A stretch of 64,000 nucleotides of DNA from Cinclus cinclus (GCF_963662255.1 NC_085046.1:54344570-54408569), one strand, 5' to 3'; positions 33,928-47,117 are shown, numbered from the stretch's first letter. Numbers and translations are program-made. The notes: generated by a model not told the origin, from the letters alone.

Positions 33928-34114
33928 AGGCCCCTCTGCCCAAGGCTGCAGCCGCAGCCGTCGTGCTCCTGGCCGGGACACGGACAATGTGCCCAAGGAG
34001 CGCCGGCGCCCCACAAAGAGGAAGGCCTCTAGACCTCAGGACTCTCCCCAGCCCCCAAAAAGGCCGTCCCGCCAGCGCAAGCCCAAGCCAAGGCCCCTTG
34101 ATTGTAGGAAGTAG
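33059..34114 (+). CDS. Unit 11: TOPORS-like RING protein, 351 aa, leader acceptor lost
   Basis: Short acidic run with 12 alanines at 33887-33922, the only copy of that length. L225I is shared with unit 2, and S308N (AGC to AAT, two base changes) is private and lies close to the candidate NLS. The leader acceptor reads GCAA instead of GCAG (A at 32999). Confidence 0.85.
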
Positions 34115-34174
34115 GAGTAGATGTAGGAGTAAAGAATCAATGTTAGGAGTTGGAAATTGTTTTTAGAAGTAGGA

Positions 34175-34220
34175 AATAAATGGTAGAGTTAGGAAATCAA
34201 TTGTAGAAGTAGGAAATAAA
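34175..34220 (+). terminator. Poly(A) signal pair, unit 11
   Basis: AATAAA at 34175 and 34215. Confidence 0.7.
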
Positions 34221-36162
34221 TTGTTGTTTCTCTGACACAGTCTCAGAGTGTGGCTTTCTCGGCCTTCTCCTGTTGCCTTTTCCCTCTGCCCTCAAATGCC
34301 AATGTGGGCGGCAACTGGGAGGGGAGGGGATAGGAACATTGTAGCCACAGGGGCCCAGAGGAGCCCTGGCAGGGGCCTGTGCCCAGTGCTACAGGAAGAC
34401 AAGAAGCAGCCCCCAGGCAGGCCAAGCTTGGGACCCAGCCTGGGAGTCTGGAAAGCTTCCTGCTCTCAACTGCAGGGCAGGACAGGCCATCTTCATGGGG
34501 CATGAGCTGCAGGCAGCAAGCGAGCTAAAAGGGACAGAAGGAGCCCTCAGCTGGGGTCACAGTCAGTGCTGCAGAGGAAAGCAAAACTTCTCGGGATCCA
34601 GAGCCAATGTGGCCTGAGGGAAAGTTCCTTCTTGACCCCAGGGCTACTGATTGGCCGTGTTGAAAAGGGGCTCTGGAATGAAGGCAGCCAGTGGAAACAC
34701 CGGTCGCCTTGGAGAACCACATGCCATCCTGCCTGTTCAGCAGAGTCAGCTGCACAGGACAACCCAGGGTCTGCCCGGCCAAGTGCCAGTGGCACAATAG
34801 GTAGAGTCTGCAAGGATGCTCCAGGAAGTCCCTGATGCAAAGAGATGGAGACATGCTTCGTTGGTGTGGCTAGCTTTTAGCTGTCAGAATAAACCAAAAC
34901 TCTTGTAGGGATCTTCAGAAGATCCCGCCCTTCAAAATGACAATGGCCTGCACCGAGAGAGGGGCCAGCTTCCAGTTTGATGCCGCCCTGAGCACTGAAG
35001 GGGATGAGTGGAGGGAAAGAGCCAAGAGGAAGGATGGATTTGAACAAATCCACAGGATTCCTGCCAAGCCATTGAAGCCTAAGTGCAGATGTATCCTTGG
35101 CCAAGGAAATGAGTGACTTGAGATGGCAACAAGTCAGATGTGTACAGGCGAGAAACGCAAGGCCTCTATTTAAGGAGGGTTCCGAACAATCAAGAGAGCT
35201 TTTGTCACGTGGATCACCGAGGGTTGTGTGTCTGTCTCCAGCCAGGACCGCGGTTACCGTTCTACTCAACGACAGCAGAGATTTTCTCCCCGTTTTGGAC
35301 CGTTTTTGGTTTGCCCAAAAGGGTGCTTGATGCTTCTTTTTCAGTTCTCTCTCCATCGTCAACTTGATGTTTCAATGGGATGAGGAGAGCAACAGCGCGT
35401 TGCAAGGGTCACTGAGCTAAGGACCACACCATCGTGCCCGTCAACAGCGATCCAATGGGGCTGTGGAGAAGAAAAGAAATGGGAATTGAAAAGCAACCTG
35501 GCAAGAAGTTGATGCGGAGACTGGCAGGAGATGTCAGCATGTGCTCGCCTGTCCGAGTGGCGCAGGCGAGCAGCACTGAGAATAGAGAAGAAGGGCTGTC
35601 ATGTCACGGGATTTAAAGCAGCCAAGCCACGTGCCGGATGTACACAGAAGCCTCCCGTGCCAAAAGTGGGAAACTAGCAGGTAATGTGCTTCTTGCGGAG
35701 AAATGCTGGGACTGAGGTGGCCAAATGATTATAAAATCCGAGGCAAGAAAGAGGGAATGATGGCATGGCCCACGTACCCCATGTTTTCTCCTGAGGCCGT
35801 GTACTTGCAGGGGCTAAAGGCCTGCTCTGGCAGATTTGGAAGGCAGTCAAGGCAGCCAGGCGAGAGCAGTGACATCAGCGTGACATCAGCGGCCCACAAA
35901 CCGCATGGGTGGCAACCTCAGTGAGCAAAGCATTGTGACCTCACATCCCTCACTGCTTATGTTTGGGCACAGACAGAGCTGGGCTCAGACCGGCTCGCGC
36001 CTGGACTCCTGGCAAGCGTGCCTGCGAGGACTGGAAGCCCGCGAGGTCCTTGGGAGCTGCTGTGGGCAAGTCTGGGTTGTGATTCCCACGCCTTTGCCTG
36101 TTTCCTTAGCCATACGTGGTTGAGGAAGCCAAGCAGTGTGAGCGGTGCTTGCGGCGGCACAG
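34221..36162 (+). other. Spacer 11, 1942 nt
   Basis: TATA-like at 35730; CRE-like group 35870-35943. Matches spacer 10 at all markers checked (CAAGGCCTC, AGCGCGTTG, GTGCCGGATG, GGCCTGCTC). Confidence 0.6.
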
Positions 36163-36310
36163 GTGAGCGGTGCAGGAAAGGACTACGGGGTGGCCGTGGG
36201 CTGGGCGATGGTGTCTGGGGAGCTGTGAGTGTGTGGTGTCCTTCTTGAGGGGCCTGGGCGCTCCTTTGAGCCGCCCATCTCCCTGGGACAGCAAGTGACC
36301 TGTTTTGCAG
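36163..36310 (+). other. Putative 5' leader intron, unit 12
   Basis: Donor GTGAGC and acceptor GCAG intact. Confidence 0.6.
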
Positions 36311-36369
36311 CGTGTCACACCAGCAGGAGGGAGCAGCTGCTGTGCCCAGCTCTGCTGCAAGCCACAAGC

Positions 36370-37196
36370 ATGGCCACGGAGACAGACTGGAACTGCCCCA
36401 TCTGCCGTGACGGTCCCGGTGAAAAGGCTTCTGTAACACCGTGCGTCCACCAGTTCTGCCTGGGCTGCATTGTGCGCTGGGTCAAGACCAAGCCATTGTG
36501 CCCCCTGTGCAGGCAGCCTATCAAGAGCATCGTTTACTCTGTTCGGTCGGAGGAAGACTTTCTGGAGATAGCTCTCCCAAGCTCCTCAGACTCATGGGCT
36601 GCTGGTCACCAGGATGAGCAGGGGGCTGCGGAGCGCATGCCCAGCACCTATGTCGCTGGCTTCCCAGCTGAGCTCTGGGCTGGCATTTTCCAGGACTGCT
36701 CAGAAATCCTGGAGCCCCTGCTGCCCTGGCTGAACCAGGAGCTTTCGCAGCTGCTCAGGACCCACTGGTGGGAGGTGGCTCTGGCACAGAGTGTGGTCGT
36801 AGCCAATTTGTGCTACTATGGGCTGAGGCAGGAGGCCTTGGTCCAGGAGCTGCAAGGCCTGCTGCAGGAGCAGACGGTGGCATTTGTGCGCCGGCTCATT
36901 GACACTGCTGCTGACAGGTGCAGTGATGAGATCCTGCGGCGGATGAACCTCCTGAACTCCCATGCTCAGGAGGAAGAGGAGCAGGAGCAGGAGGAAGAGG
37001 AGGAGGGTCCCAAAGGCATCACTGCCTCCCTCCAGGGGACTCTCACCCCCATGGTGGCCTCCTCCCACAGCCCTATGGTCTCCAATGTGGAAGCAGACAC
37101 TGGAACATTGGAAGCCACGCTGCGTGAGGGGCCCAGCCGCTCTCCATCCATGCCCGTCCATGCAGAGCGGGAGCAGCCCCAGGACGAGCCTGGCGA

Positions 37197-37232
<36 letters not shown>

Positions 37233-37419
37233 AGGCCCCTCTGCCCAAGGCTGCAGCCGCAGCCGTCGTGCTCCTGGCCGGGACACGGACAGCGTGCCCA
37301 AGGAGCGCCGGCGCCCCACAAAGAGGAAGGCCTCTAGACCTCAGGACTCTCCCCAGCCCCCAAAAAGGCCGTCCCGCCAGCGCAAGCCCAAGCCAAGGCC
37401 CCTTGATTGTAGGAAGTAG
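36370..37419 (+). CDS. Unit 12: TOPORS-like RING protein, 349 aa
   Basis: Encodes the common 349-residue protein, with 10 alanines at 37198-37227 and Val95 as GTC. Splice donor and acceptor of the leader are intact. The spacer before it closely resembles the spacer before unit 11, and both flanking periods are 3,311 nt, suggesting a recent local duplication. Confidence 0.88.
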
Positions 37420-37479
37420 GAGTAGATGTAGGAGTAAAGAATCAATGTTAGGAGTTGGAAATTGTTTTTAGAAGTAGGA

Positions 37480-37525
37480 AATAAATGGTAGAGTTAGGAA
37501 ATCAATTGTAGAAGTAGGAAATAAA
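37480..37525 (+). terminator. Poly(A) signal pair, unit 12
   Basis: AATAAA at 37480 and 37520. Confidence 0.7.
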
Positions 37526-39467
37526 TTGTTGTTTCTCTGACACAGTCTCAGAGTGTGGCTTTCTCGGCCTTCTCCTGTTGCCTTTTCCCTCTGCCCTCAA
37601 ATGCCAATGTGGGCGGCAACTGGGAGGGGAGGGGATAGGAACATTGTAGCCACAGGGGCCCAGAGGAGCCCTGGCAGGGGCCTGTGCCCAGTGCTACAGG
37701 AAGACAAGAAGCAGCCCCCAGGCAGGCCAAGCTTGGGACCCAGCCTGGGAGTCTGGAAAGCTTCCTGCTCTCAACTGCAGGGCAGGACAGGCCATCTTCA
37801 TGGGGCATGAGCTGCAGGCAGCAAGCGAGCTAAAAGGGACAGAAGGAGCCCTCAGCTGGGGTCACAGTCAGTGCTGCAGAGGAAAGCAAAACTTCTCGGG
37901 ATCCAGAGCCAATGTGGCCTGAGGGAAAGTTCCTTCTTGACCCCAGGGCTACTGATTGGCCGTGTTGAAAAGGGGCTCTGGAATGAAGGCAGCCAGTGGA
38001 AACACCGGTCGCCTTGGAGAACCACATGCCATCCTGCCTGTTCAGCAGAGTCAGCTGCACAGGACAACCCAGGGTCTGCCAGGCCAAGTGCCAGTGGCAC
38101 AATAGGTAGAGTCTGCAAGGATGCTCCAGGAAGTCCCTGATGCAAAGAGATGGAGAGATGCTTCGTTGGTGTGGCTAGCTTTTAGCTGTCAGAATAAACC
38201 AAAACTCTTGTAGGGATCTTCAGAAGATCCCGCCCTTCAAAATGACAATGGCCTGCACCGAGAGAGGGGCCAGCTTCCAGTTTGATGCCGCCCTGAGCAC
38301 TGAAGGGGATGAGTGGAGGGAAAGAGCCAAGAGGAAGGATGGATTTGAACAAATCCACAGGATTCCTGCCAAGCCATTGAAGCCTAAGTGCAGATGTATC
38401 CTTGGCCAAGGAAATGAGTGACTTGAGATGGCAACAAGTCAGATGTGTACAGGCGAGAAACGCAAGCCCTCTATTTAAGGAGGGTTCCGAACAATCAAGA
38501 GAGCTTTTGTCACGTGGATCACCGAGGGTTGTGTGTCTGTCTCCAGCCAGGACCGCGGTTACCGTTCTACTCAACGACAGCAGAGATTTTCTCCCCGTTT
38601 TGGACCGTTTTTGGTTTGCCCAAAAGGGTGCTTGATGCTTCTTTTTCAGTTCTCTCTCCATCGTCAACTTGATGTTTCAATGGGATGAGGAGAGCAACAG
38701 CGCGTTGCAAGGGTCACTGAGCTAAGGACCACACCATCGTGCCCGTCAACAGCGATCCAATGGGGCTGTGGAGAAGAAAAGAAATGGGAATTGAAAAGCA
38801 ACCTGGCAAGAAGTTGATGCGGAGACTGGCAGGAGATGTCAGCATGTGCTCGCCTGTCCGAGTGGCGCAGGCGAGCAGCACTGAGAATAGAGAAGAAGGG
38901 CTGTCATGTCACGGGATTTAAAGCAGCCAAGCCACGTGCCGGATGTACACAGAAGCCTCCCGTGCCAAAAGTGGGAAACTAGCAGGTAATGTGCTTCTAG
39001 AGGAGAAATGCTGGGACTGAGGTGGCCAAATGATTATAAAATCCGAGGCAAGAAAGAGGGAATGATGGCATGGCCCACGTACCCCATGTTTTCTCCTGAG
39101 GCCGTGGACTTGCAGGGGCTAAAGGCCCGCTCTGGCAGATTTGGAAGGCAGTCAAGGCAGCCAGGCGAGAGCAGTGACATCAGCGTGACATCAGCGGCCC
39201 ACAAACCGCATGGGTGGCAACCTCAGTGAGCAAAGCATTGTGACCTCACATCCCTCACTGCTTATGTTTGGGCACAGACAGAGCTGGGCTCAGACCGGCT
39301 CGCGCCTGCACTCCTGGCAAGCGTGCCTGCGAGGACTGGAAGCCCGCGAGGTCCTTGGGAGCTGCTGTGGGCAAGTCTGGGTTGTGATTCCCACGCCTTT
39401 GCCTGTTTCCTTAGCCATACGTGGTTGAGGAAGCCAAGCAGTGTGAGCGGTGCTTGCGGCGGCACAG
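37526..39467 (+). other. Spacer 12, 1942 nt
   Basis: TATA-like at 39035; CRE-like group 39175-39248. Shares AGCGCGTTG with spacers 10 and 11 but CCTGCACTCC with spacers 5, 7 and 13. Confidence 0.6.
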
Positions 39468-39615
39468 GTGAGCGGTGCAGGAAAGGACTACGGGGTGGCC
39501 GTGGGCTGGGCGATGGTGTCTGGGGAGCTGTGAGTGTGTGGTGTCCTTCTTGAGGGGCCTGGGCGCTCCTTTGAGCCGCCCATCTCCCTGGGACAGCAAG
39601 TGACCTGTTTTGCAA
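39468..39615 (+). other. Putative 5' leader intron, unit 13, acceptor AG lost
   Basis: Donor intact; acceptor reads GCAA. The alternative upstream AG is kept. Confidence 0.45.
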
Positions 39616-39674
39616 CGTGTCACACCAGCAGGAGGGAGCAGCTGCTGTGCCCAGCTCTGCTGCAAGCCACAAGC

Positions 39675-40507
39675 ATGGCCACGGAGACAGACTGGAACTG
39701 CCCCATCTGCCGTGACGGTCCCGGTGAAAAGGCTTCTGTAACACCGTGCGTCCACCAGTTCTGCCTGGGCTGCATTGTGCGCTGGGTCAAGACCAAGCCA
39801 TTGTGCCCCCTGTGCAGGCAGCCTATCAAGAGCATCGTTTACTCTGTTCGGTCGGAGGAAGACTTTCTGGAGATAGCTCTCCCAAGCTCCTCAGACTCAT
39901 GGGCTGCTGGTCACCAGGATGAGCAGGGGGCTGCGGAGCGCATGCCCAGCACCTATGTCGCTGGCTTCCCAGCTGAGCTCTGGGCTGGCATTTTCCAGGA
40001 CTGCTCAGAAATCCTGGAGCCCCTGCTGCCCTGGCTGAACCAGGAGCTTTCGCAGCTGCTCAGGACCCACTGGTGGGAGGTGGCTCTGGCACAGAGTGTG
40101 GTCGTAGCCAATTTGTGCTACTATGGGCTGAGGCAGGAGGCCTTGGTCCAGGAGCTGCAAGGCCTGCTGCAGGAGCAGACGGTGGCATTTGTGCGCCGGC
40201 TCATTGACACTGCTGCTGACAGGTGCAGTGATGAGATCCTGCGGTGGATGAACCTCCTGAACTCCCATGCTCAGGAGGAAGAGGAGCAGGAGCAGGAGCA
40301 GGAGGAAGAGGAGGAGGGTCCCAAAGGCATCACTGCCTCCCTCCAGGGGACTCTCACCCCCATGGTGGCCTCCTCCCACAGCCCTATGGTCTCCAATGTG
40401 GAAGCAGACACTGGAACATTGGAAGCCACGCTGCGTGAGGGGCCCAGCCGCTCTCCATCCATGCCCGTCCATGCAGAGCGGGAGCAGCCCCAGGACGAGC
40501 CTGGCGA

Positions 40508-40543
<36 letters not shown>

Positions 40544-40730
40544 AGGCCCCTCTGCCCAAGGCTGCAGCCGCAGCCGTCGTGCTCCTGGCCGGGACACGGA
40601 CAGCGTGCCCAAGGAGCGCCGGCGCCCCACAAAGAGGAAGGCCTCTAGACCTCAGGACTCTCCCCAGCCCCCAAAAAGGCCGTCCTGCCAGCGCAAGCCC
40701 AAGCCAAGGCCCCTTGATTGTAGGAAGTAG
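39675..40730 (+). CDS. Unit 13: TOPORS-like RING protein, 351 aa, leader acceptor lost
   Basis: Long acidic run with 10 alanines at 40509-40538. R191W at the end of the helical region (CGG to TGG, a CpG transition) is shared only with unit 18. R336C in the basic tail is private and also a CpG transition. The leader acceptor is GCAA (A at 39615), again shared with unit 18 among others. The protein otherwise keeps every RING ligand. Confidence 0.85.
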
Positions 40731-40790
40731 GAGTAGATGTAGGAGTAAAGAATCAATGTTAGGAGTTGGAAATTGTTTTTAGAAGTAGGA

Positions 40791-40836
40791 AATAAATGGT
40801 AGAGTTAGGAAATCAATTGTAGAAGTAGGAAATAAA
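40791..40836 (+). terminator. Poly(A) signal pair, unit 13
   Basis: AATAAA at 40791 and 40831. Confidence 0.7.
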
Positions 40837-42778
40837 TTGTTGTTTCTCTGACACAGTCTCAGAGTGTGGCTTTCTCGGCCTTCTCCTGTTGCCTTTTCCC
40901 TCTGCCCTCAAATGCCAATGTGGGCGGCAACTGGGAGGGGAGGGGATAGGAACATTGTAGCCACAGGGGCCCAGAGGAGCCCTGGCAGGGGCCTGTGCCC
41001 AGTGCTACAGGAAGACAAGAAGCAGCCCCCAGGCAGGCCAAGCTTGGGACCCAGCCTGGGAGTCTGGAAAGCTTCCTGCTCTCAACTGCAGGGCAGGACA
41101 GGCCATCTTCATGGGGCATGAGCTGCAGGCAGCAAGCGAGCTAAAAGGGACAGAAGGAGCCCTCAGCTGGGGTCACAGTCAGTGCTGCAGAGGAAAGCAA
41201 AACTTCTCGGGATCCAGAGCCAATGTGGCCTGAGGGAAAGTTCCTTCTTGACCCCAGGGCTACTGATTGGCCGTGTTGAAAAGGGGCTCTGGAATGAAGG
41301 CAGCCAGTGGAAACACCGGTCGCCTTGGAGAACCACATGCCATCCTGCCTGTTCAGCAGAGTCAGCTGCACAGGACAACCCAGGGTCTGCCAGGCCAAGT
41401 GCCAGTGGCACAATAGGTAGAGTCTGCAAGGATGCTCCAGGAAGTCCCTGATGCAAAGAGATGGAGACATGCTTCGTTGGTGTGGCTAGCTTTTAGCTGT
41501 CAGAATAAACCAAAACTCTTGTAGGGATCTTCAGAAGATCCCGCCCTTCAAAATGACAATGGCCTGCACCGAGAGAGGGGCCAGCTTCCAGTTTGATGCC
41601 GCCCTGAGCACTGAAGGGGATGAGTGGAGGGAAAGAGCCAAGAGGAAGGATGGATTTGAACAAATCCACAGGATTCCTGCCAAGCCATTGAAGCCTAAGT
41701 GCAGATGTATCATTGGCCAAGGAAATGAGTGACTTGAGATGGCAACAAGTCAGATGTGTACAGGCGAGAAACGCAAGGCCTCTATTTAAGGAGGGTTCCG
41801 AACAATCAAGAGAGCTTTTGTCACGTGGATCACCGAGGGTTGTGTGTCTGTCTCCAGCCAGGACCGCGGTTACCGTTCTACTCAACGACAGCAGAGATTT
41901 TCTCCCCGTTTTGGACCGTTTTTGGTTTGCCCAAAAGGGTGCTTGATGCTTCTTTTTCAGTTCTCTCTCCATCGTCAACTTGATGTTTCAATGGGATGAG
42001 GAGAGCAACAGCGGGTTGCAAGGGTCACTGAGCTAAGGACCACACCATCGTGCCCGTCAACAGCGATCCAATGGGGCTGTGGAGAAGAAAAGAAATGGGA
42101 ATTGAAAAGCAACCTGGCAAGAAGTTGATGCGGAGACTGGCAGGAGATGTCAGCATGTGCTCGCCTGTCCGAGTGGCGCAGGCGAGCAGCACTGAGAATA
42201 GAGAAGAAGGGCTGTCATGTCACGGGATTTAAAGCAGCCAAGCCACGTGCCGGATGTACACAGAAGCCTCCCGTGCCAAAAGTGGGAAACTAGCAGGTAA
42301 TGTGCTTCTAGAGGAGAAATGCTGGGACTGAGGTGGCCAAATGATTATAAAATCTGAGGCAAGAAAGAGGGAATGATGGCATGGCCCACGTACCCCATGT
42401 TTTCTCTTGAGGCCGTGGACTTGCAGGGGCTAAAGGCCCGCTCTGGCAGATTTGGAAGGCAGTCAAGCCAGCCAGGCAAGGGCAGTGACATCAGCGTGAC
42501 ATCAGCGGCCCACAAACCGCATGGGTGGCAACCTCAGTGAGCAAAGCATTGTGACCTCACATCCCTCACTGCTTATGTTTGGGCACAGACAGAGCTGGGC
42601 TCAGACCGGCTCGCGCCTGCACTCCTGGCAAGCGTGCCTGCGAGGACTGGAAGCCCGCGAGGTCCTTGGGAGCTGCTGTGGGCAAGTCTGGGTTGTGATT
42701 CCCACGCCTTTGCCTGTTTCCTTAGCCATACGTGGTTGAGGAAGCCAAGCAGTGTGAGCGGTGCTTGCGGCGGCACAG
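40837..42778 (+). other. Spacer 13, 1942 nt
   Basis: TATA-like at 42346; CRE-like group 42486-42559. AAATCTGAGG (CpG loss) and CATTGGCC are shared with spacers 14 and 15; CAAGCCAGCC and GCAAGGGCAG are private. Confidence 0.6.
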
Positions 42779-42926
42779 GTGAGCGGTGCAGGAAAGGACT
42801 ACGGGGTGGCCGTGGGCTGGGCGATGGTGTCTGGGGAGCTGTGAGTGTGTGGTGTCCTTCTTGAGGGGCCTGGGCGCTCCTTTGAGCCGCCCATCTCCCT
42901 GGGACAGCAAGTGACCTGTTTTGCAG
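42779..42926 (+). other. Putative 5' leader intron, unit 14
   Basis: Donor GTGAGC and acceptor GCAG intact. Confidence 0.6.
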
Positions 42927-42985
42927 CGTGTCACACCAGCAGGAGGGAGCAGCTGCTGTGCCCAGCTCTGCTGCAAGCCACAAGC

Positions 42986-43812
42986 ATGGCCACGGAGACA
43001 GACTGGAACTGCCCCATCTGCCGTGACGGTCCCGGTGAAAAGGCTTCTGTAACACCGTGCGTCCACCAGTTCTGCCTGGGCTGCATTGTGCGCTGGGTCA
43101 AGACCAAGCCATTGTGCCCCCTGTGCAGGCAGCCTATCAAGAGCATCGTTTACTCTGTTCGGTCGGAGGAAGACTTTCTGGAGATAGCTCTCCCAAGCTC
43201 CTCAGACTCATGGGCTGCTGGTCACCAGGATGAGCAGGGGGCTGCGGAGCGCATGCCCAGCACCTATGTAGCTGGCTTCCCAGCTGAGCTCTGGGCTGGC
43301 ATTTTCCAGGACTGCTCAGAAATCCTGGAGCCCCTGCTGCCCTGGCTGAACCAGGAGCTTTCGCAGCTGCTCAGGACCCACTGGTGGGAGGTGGCTCTGG
43401 CACAGAGTGTGGTCGTAGCCAATTTGTGCTACTATGGGCTGAGGCAGGAGGCCTTGGTCCAGGAGCTGCAAGGCCTGCTGCAGGAGCAGACGGTGGCATT
43501 TGTGCGCCGGCTCATTGACACTGCTGCTGACAGGTGCAGTGATGAGATCCTGCGGCGGATGAACCTCCTGAACTCCCATGCTCAGGAGGAAGAGGAGCAG
43601 GAGCAGGAGGAAGAGGAGGAGGGTCCCAAAGGCATCACTGCCTCCCTCCAGGGGACTCTCACCCCCATGGTGGCCTCCTCCCACAGCCCTATGGTCTCCA
43701 ATGTGGAAGCAGACACTGGAACATTGGAAGCCACGCTGCGTGAGGGGCCCAGCCGCTCTCCATCCATGCCCGTCCATGCAGAGCGGGAGCAGCCCCAGGA
43801 CGAGCCTGGCGA

Positions 43813-43848
<36 letters not shown>

Positions 43849-44035
43849 AGGCCCCTCTGCCCAAGGCTGCAGCCGCAGCCGTCGTGCTCCTGGCCGGGAC
43901 ACGGACAGCGTGCCCAAGGAGCGCCGGCGCCCCACAAAGAGGAAGGCCTCTAGACCTCAGGACTCTCCCCAGCCCCCAAAAAGGCCGTCCCGCCAGCGCA
44001 AGCCCAAGCCAAGGCCCCTTGATTGTAGGAAGTAG
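42986..44035 (+). CDS. Unit 14: TOPORS-like RING protein, 349 aa
   Basis: Encodes the common 349-residue protein with 10 alanines at 43814-43843 and Val95 as GTA. The leader intron looks intact. The spacer just before it has private changes shortly upstream of the CRE-like octamers (CAAGCCAGCC and GCAAGGGCAG). Confidence 0.88.
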
Positions 44036-44095
44036 GAGTAGATGTAGGAGTAAAGAATCAATGTTAGGAGTTGGAAATTGTTTTTAGAAGTAGGA

Positions 44096-44141
44096 AATAA
44101 ATGGTAGAGTTAGGAAATCAATTGTAGAAGTAGGAAATAAA
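44096..44141 (+). terminator. Poly(A) signal pair, unit 14
   Basis: AATAAA at 44096 and 44136. Confidence 0.7.
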
Positions 44142-46083
44142 TTGTTGTTTCTCTGACACAGTCTCAGAGTGTGGCTTTCTCGGCCTTCTCCTGTTGCCTT
44201 TTCCCTCTGCCCTCAAATGCCAATGTGGGCGGCAACTGGGAGGGGAGGGGATAGGAACATTGTAGCCACAGGGGCCCAGAGGAGCCCTGGCAGGGGCCTG
44301 TGCCCAGTGCTACAGGAAGACAAGAAGCAGCCCCCAGGCAGGCCAAGCTTGGGACCCAGCCTGGGAGTCTGGAAAGCTTCCTGCTCTCAACTGCAGGGCA
44401 GGACAGGCCATCTTCATGGGGCATGAGCTGCAGGCAGCAAGCGAGCTAAAAGGGACAGAAGGAGCCCTCAGCTGGGGTCACAGTCAGTGCTGCAGAGGAA
44501 AGCAAAACTTCTCGGGATCCAGAGCCAATGTGGCCTGAGGGAAAGTTCCTTCTTGACCCCAGGGCTACTGATTGGCCGTGTTGAAAAGGGGCTCTGGAAT
44601 GAAGGCAGCCAGTGGAAACACCGGTCGCCTTGGAGAACCACATGCCATCCTGCCTGTTCAGCAGAGTCAGCTGCACAGGACAACCCAGGGTCTGCCCGGC
44701 CAAGTGCCAGTGGCACAATAGGTAGAGTCTGCAAGGATGCTCCAGGAAGTCCCTGATGCAAAGAGATGGAGAGATGCTTCGTTGGTGTGGCTAGCTTTTA
44801 GCTGTCAGAATAAACCAAAACTCTTGTAGGGATCTTCAGAAGATCCCGCCCTTCAAAATGACAATGGCCTGCACCGAGAGAGGGGCCAGCTTCCAGTTTG
44901 ATGCCGCCCTGAGCACTGAAGGGGATGAGTGGAGGGAAAGAGCCAAGAGGAAGGATGGATTTGAACAAATCCACAGGATTCCTGCCAAGCCATTGAAGCC
45001 TAAGTGCAGATGTATCATTGGCCAAGGAAATGAGTGACTTGAGATGGCAACAAGTCAGATGTGTACAGGCGAGAAACGCAAGCCCTCTATTTAAGGAGGG
45101 TTCCGAACAATCAAGAGAGCTTTTGTCACGTGGATCACCGAGGGTTGTGTGTCTGTCTCCAGCCAGGACCGCGGTTACCGTTCTACTCAACGACAGCAGA
45201 GATTTTCTCCCCGTTTTGGACCGTTTTTGGTTTGCCCAAAAGGGTGCTTGATGCTTCTTTTTCAGTTCTCTCTCCATCGTCAACTTGATGTTTCAATGGG
45301 ATGAGGAGAGCAACAGCGGGTTGCAAGGGTCACTGAGCTAAGGACCACACCATCGTGCCCGTCAACAGCGATCCAATGGGGCTGTGGAGAAGAAAAGAAA
45401 TGGGAATTGAAAAGCAACCTGGCAAGAAGTTGATGCGGAGACTGGCAGGAGATGTCAGCATGTGCTCGCCTGTCCGAGTGGCGCAGGCGAGCAGCACTGA
45501 GAATAGAGAAGAAGGGCTGTCATGTCACGGGATTTAAAGCAGCCAAGCCACGTGCCTGATGTACACAGAAGCCTCCCGTGCCAAAAGTGGGAAACTAGCA
45601 GGTAATGTGCTTCTAGAGGAGAAATGCTGGGACTGAGGTGGCCAAATGATTATAAAATCTGAGGCAAGAAAGAGGGAATGATGGCATGGCCCACGTACCC
45701 CATGTTTTCTCTTGAGGCCGTGGACTTGCAGGGGCTAAAGGCCCGCTCTGGCAGATTTGGAAGGCAGTCAAGGCAGCCAGGCGAGAGCAGTGACATCAGC
45801 GTGACATCAGCGGCCCACAAACCGCATGGGTGGCAACCTCAGTGAGCAAAGCATTGTGACCTCACATCCCTCACTGCTTATGTTTGGGCACAGACAGAGC
45901 TGGGCTCAGACCGGCTCGCGCCTGGACTCCTGGCAAGCGTGCCTGCGAGGACTGGAAGCCCGCGAGGTCCTTGGGAGCTGCTGTGGGCAAGTCTGGGTTG
46001 TGATTCCCACGCCTTTGCCTGTTTCCTTAGCCATACGTGGTTGAGGAAGCCAAGCAGTGTGAGCGGTGCTTGCGGCGGCACAG
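44142..46083 (+). other. Spacer 14, 1942 nt
   Basis: TATA-like at 45651; CRE-like group 45791-45864. Carries the AAATCTGAGG and CATTGGCC pair of spacers 13-15. Confidence 0.6.
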
Positions 46084-46231
46084 GTGAGCGGTGCAGGAAA
46101 GGACTACGGGGTGGCCGTGGGCTGGGCGATGGTGTCTGGGGAGCTGTGAGTGTGTGGTGTCCTTCTTGAGGGGCCTGGGCGCTCCTTTGAGCCGCCCATC
46201 TCCCTGGGACAGCAAGTGACCTGTTTTGCAG
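46084..46231 (+). other. Putative 5' leader intron, unit 15
   Basis: Donor GTGAGC and acceptor GCAG intact. Confidence 0.6.
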
Positions 46232-46290
46232 CGTGTCACACCAGCAGGAGGGAGCAGCTGCTGTGCCCAGCTCTGCTGCAAGCCACAAGC

Positions 46291-47117
46291 ATGGCCACGG
46301 AGACAGACTGGAACTGCCCCATCTGCCGTGACGGTCCCGGTGAAAAGGCTTCTGTAACACCGTGCGTCCACCAGTTCTGCCTGGGCTGCATTGTGCGCTG
46401 GGTCAAGACCAAGCCATTGTGCCCCCTGTGCAGGCAGCCTATCAAGAGCATCGTTTACTCTGTTCGGTCGGAGGAAGACTTTCTGGAGATAGCTCTCCCA
46501 AGCTCCTCAGACTCATGGGCTGCTGGTCACCAGGATGAGCAGGGGGCTGCGGAGCGCATGCCCAGCACCTATGTAGCTGGCTTCCCAGCTGAGCTCTGGG
46601 CTGGCATTTTCCAGGACTGCTCAGAAATCCTGGAGCCCCTGCTGCCCTGGCTGAACCAGGAGCTTTCGCAGCTGCTCAGGACCCACTGGTGGGAGGTGGC
46701 TCTGGCACAGAGTGTGGTCGTAGCCAATTTGTGCTACTATGGGCTGAGGCAGGAGGCCTTGGTCCAGGAGCTGCAAGGCCTGCTGCAGGAGCAGACGGTG
46801 GCATTTGTGCGCCGGCTCATTGACACTGCTGCTGACAGGTGCAGTGATGAGATCCTGCGGCGGATGAACCTCCTGAACTCCCATGCTCAGGAGGAAGAGG
46901 AGCAGGAGCAGGAGGAAGAGGAGGAGGGTCCCAAAGGCATCACTGCCTCCCTCCAGGGGACTCTCACCCCCATGGTGGCCTCCTCCCACAGCCCTATGGT
47001 CTCCAATGTGGAAGCAGACACTGGAACATTGGAAGCCACGCTGCGTGAGGGGCCCAGCCGCTCTCCATCCATGCCCGTCCATGCAGAGCGGGAGCAGCCC
47101 CAGGACGAGCCTGGCGA

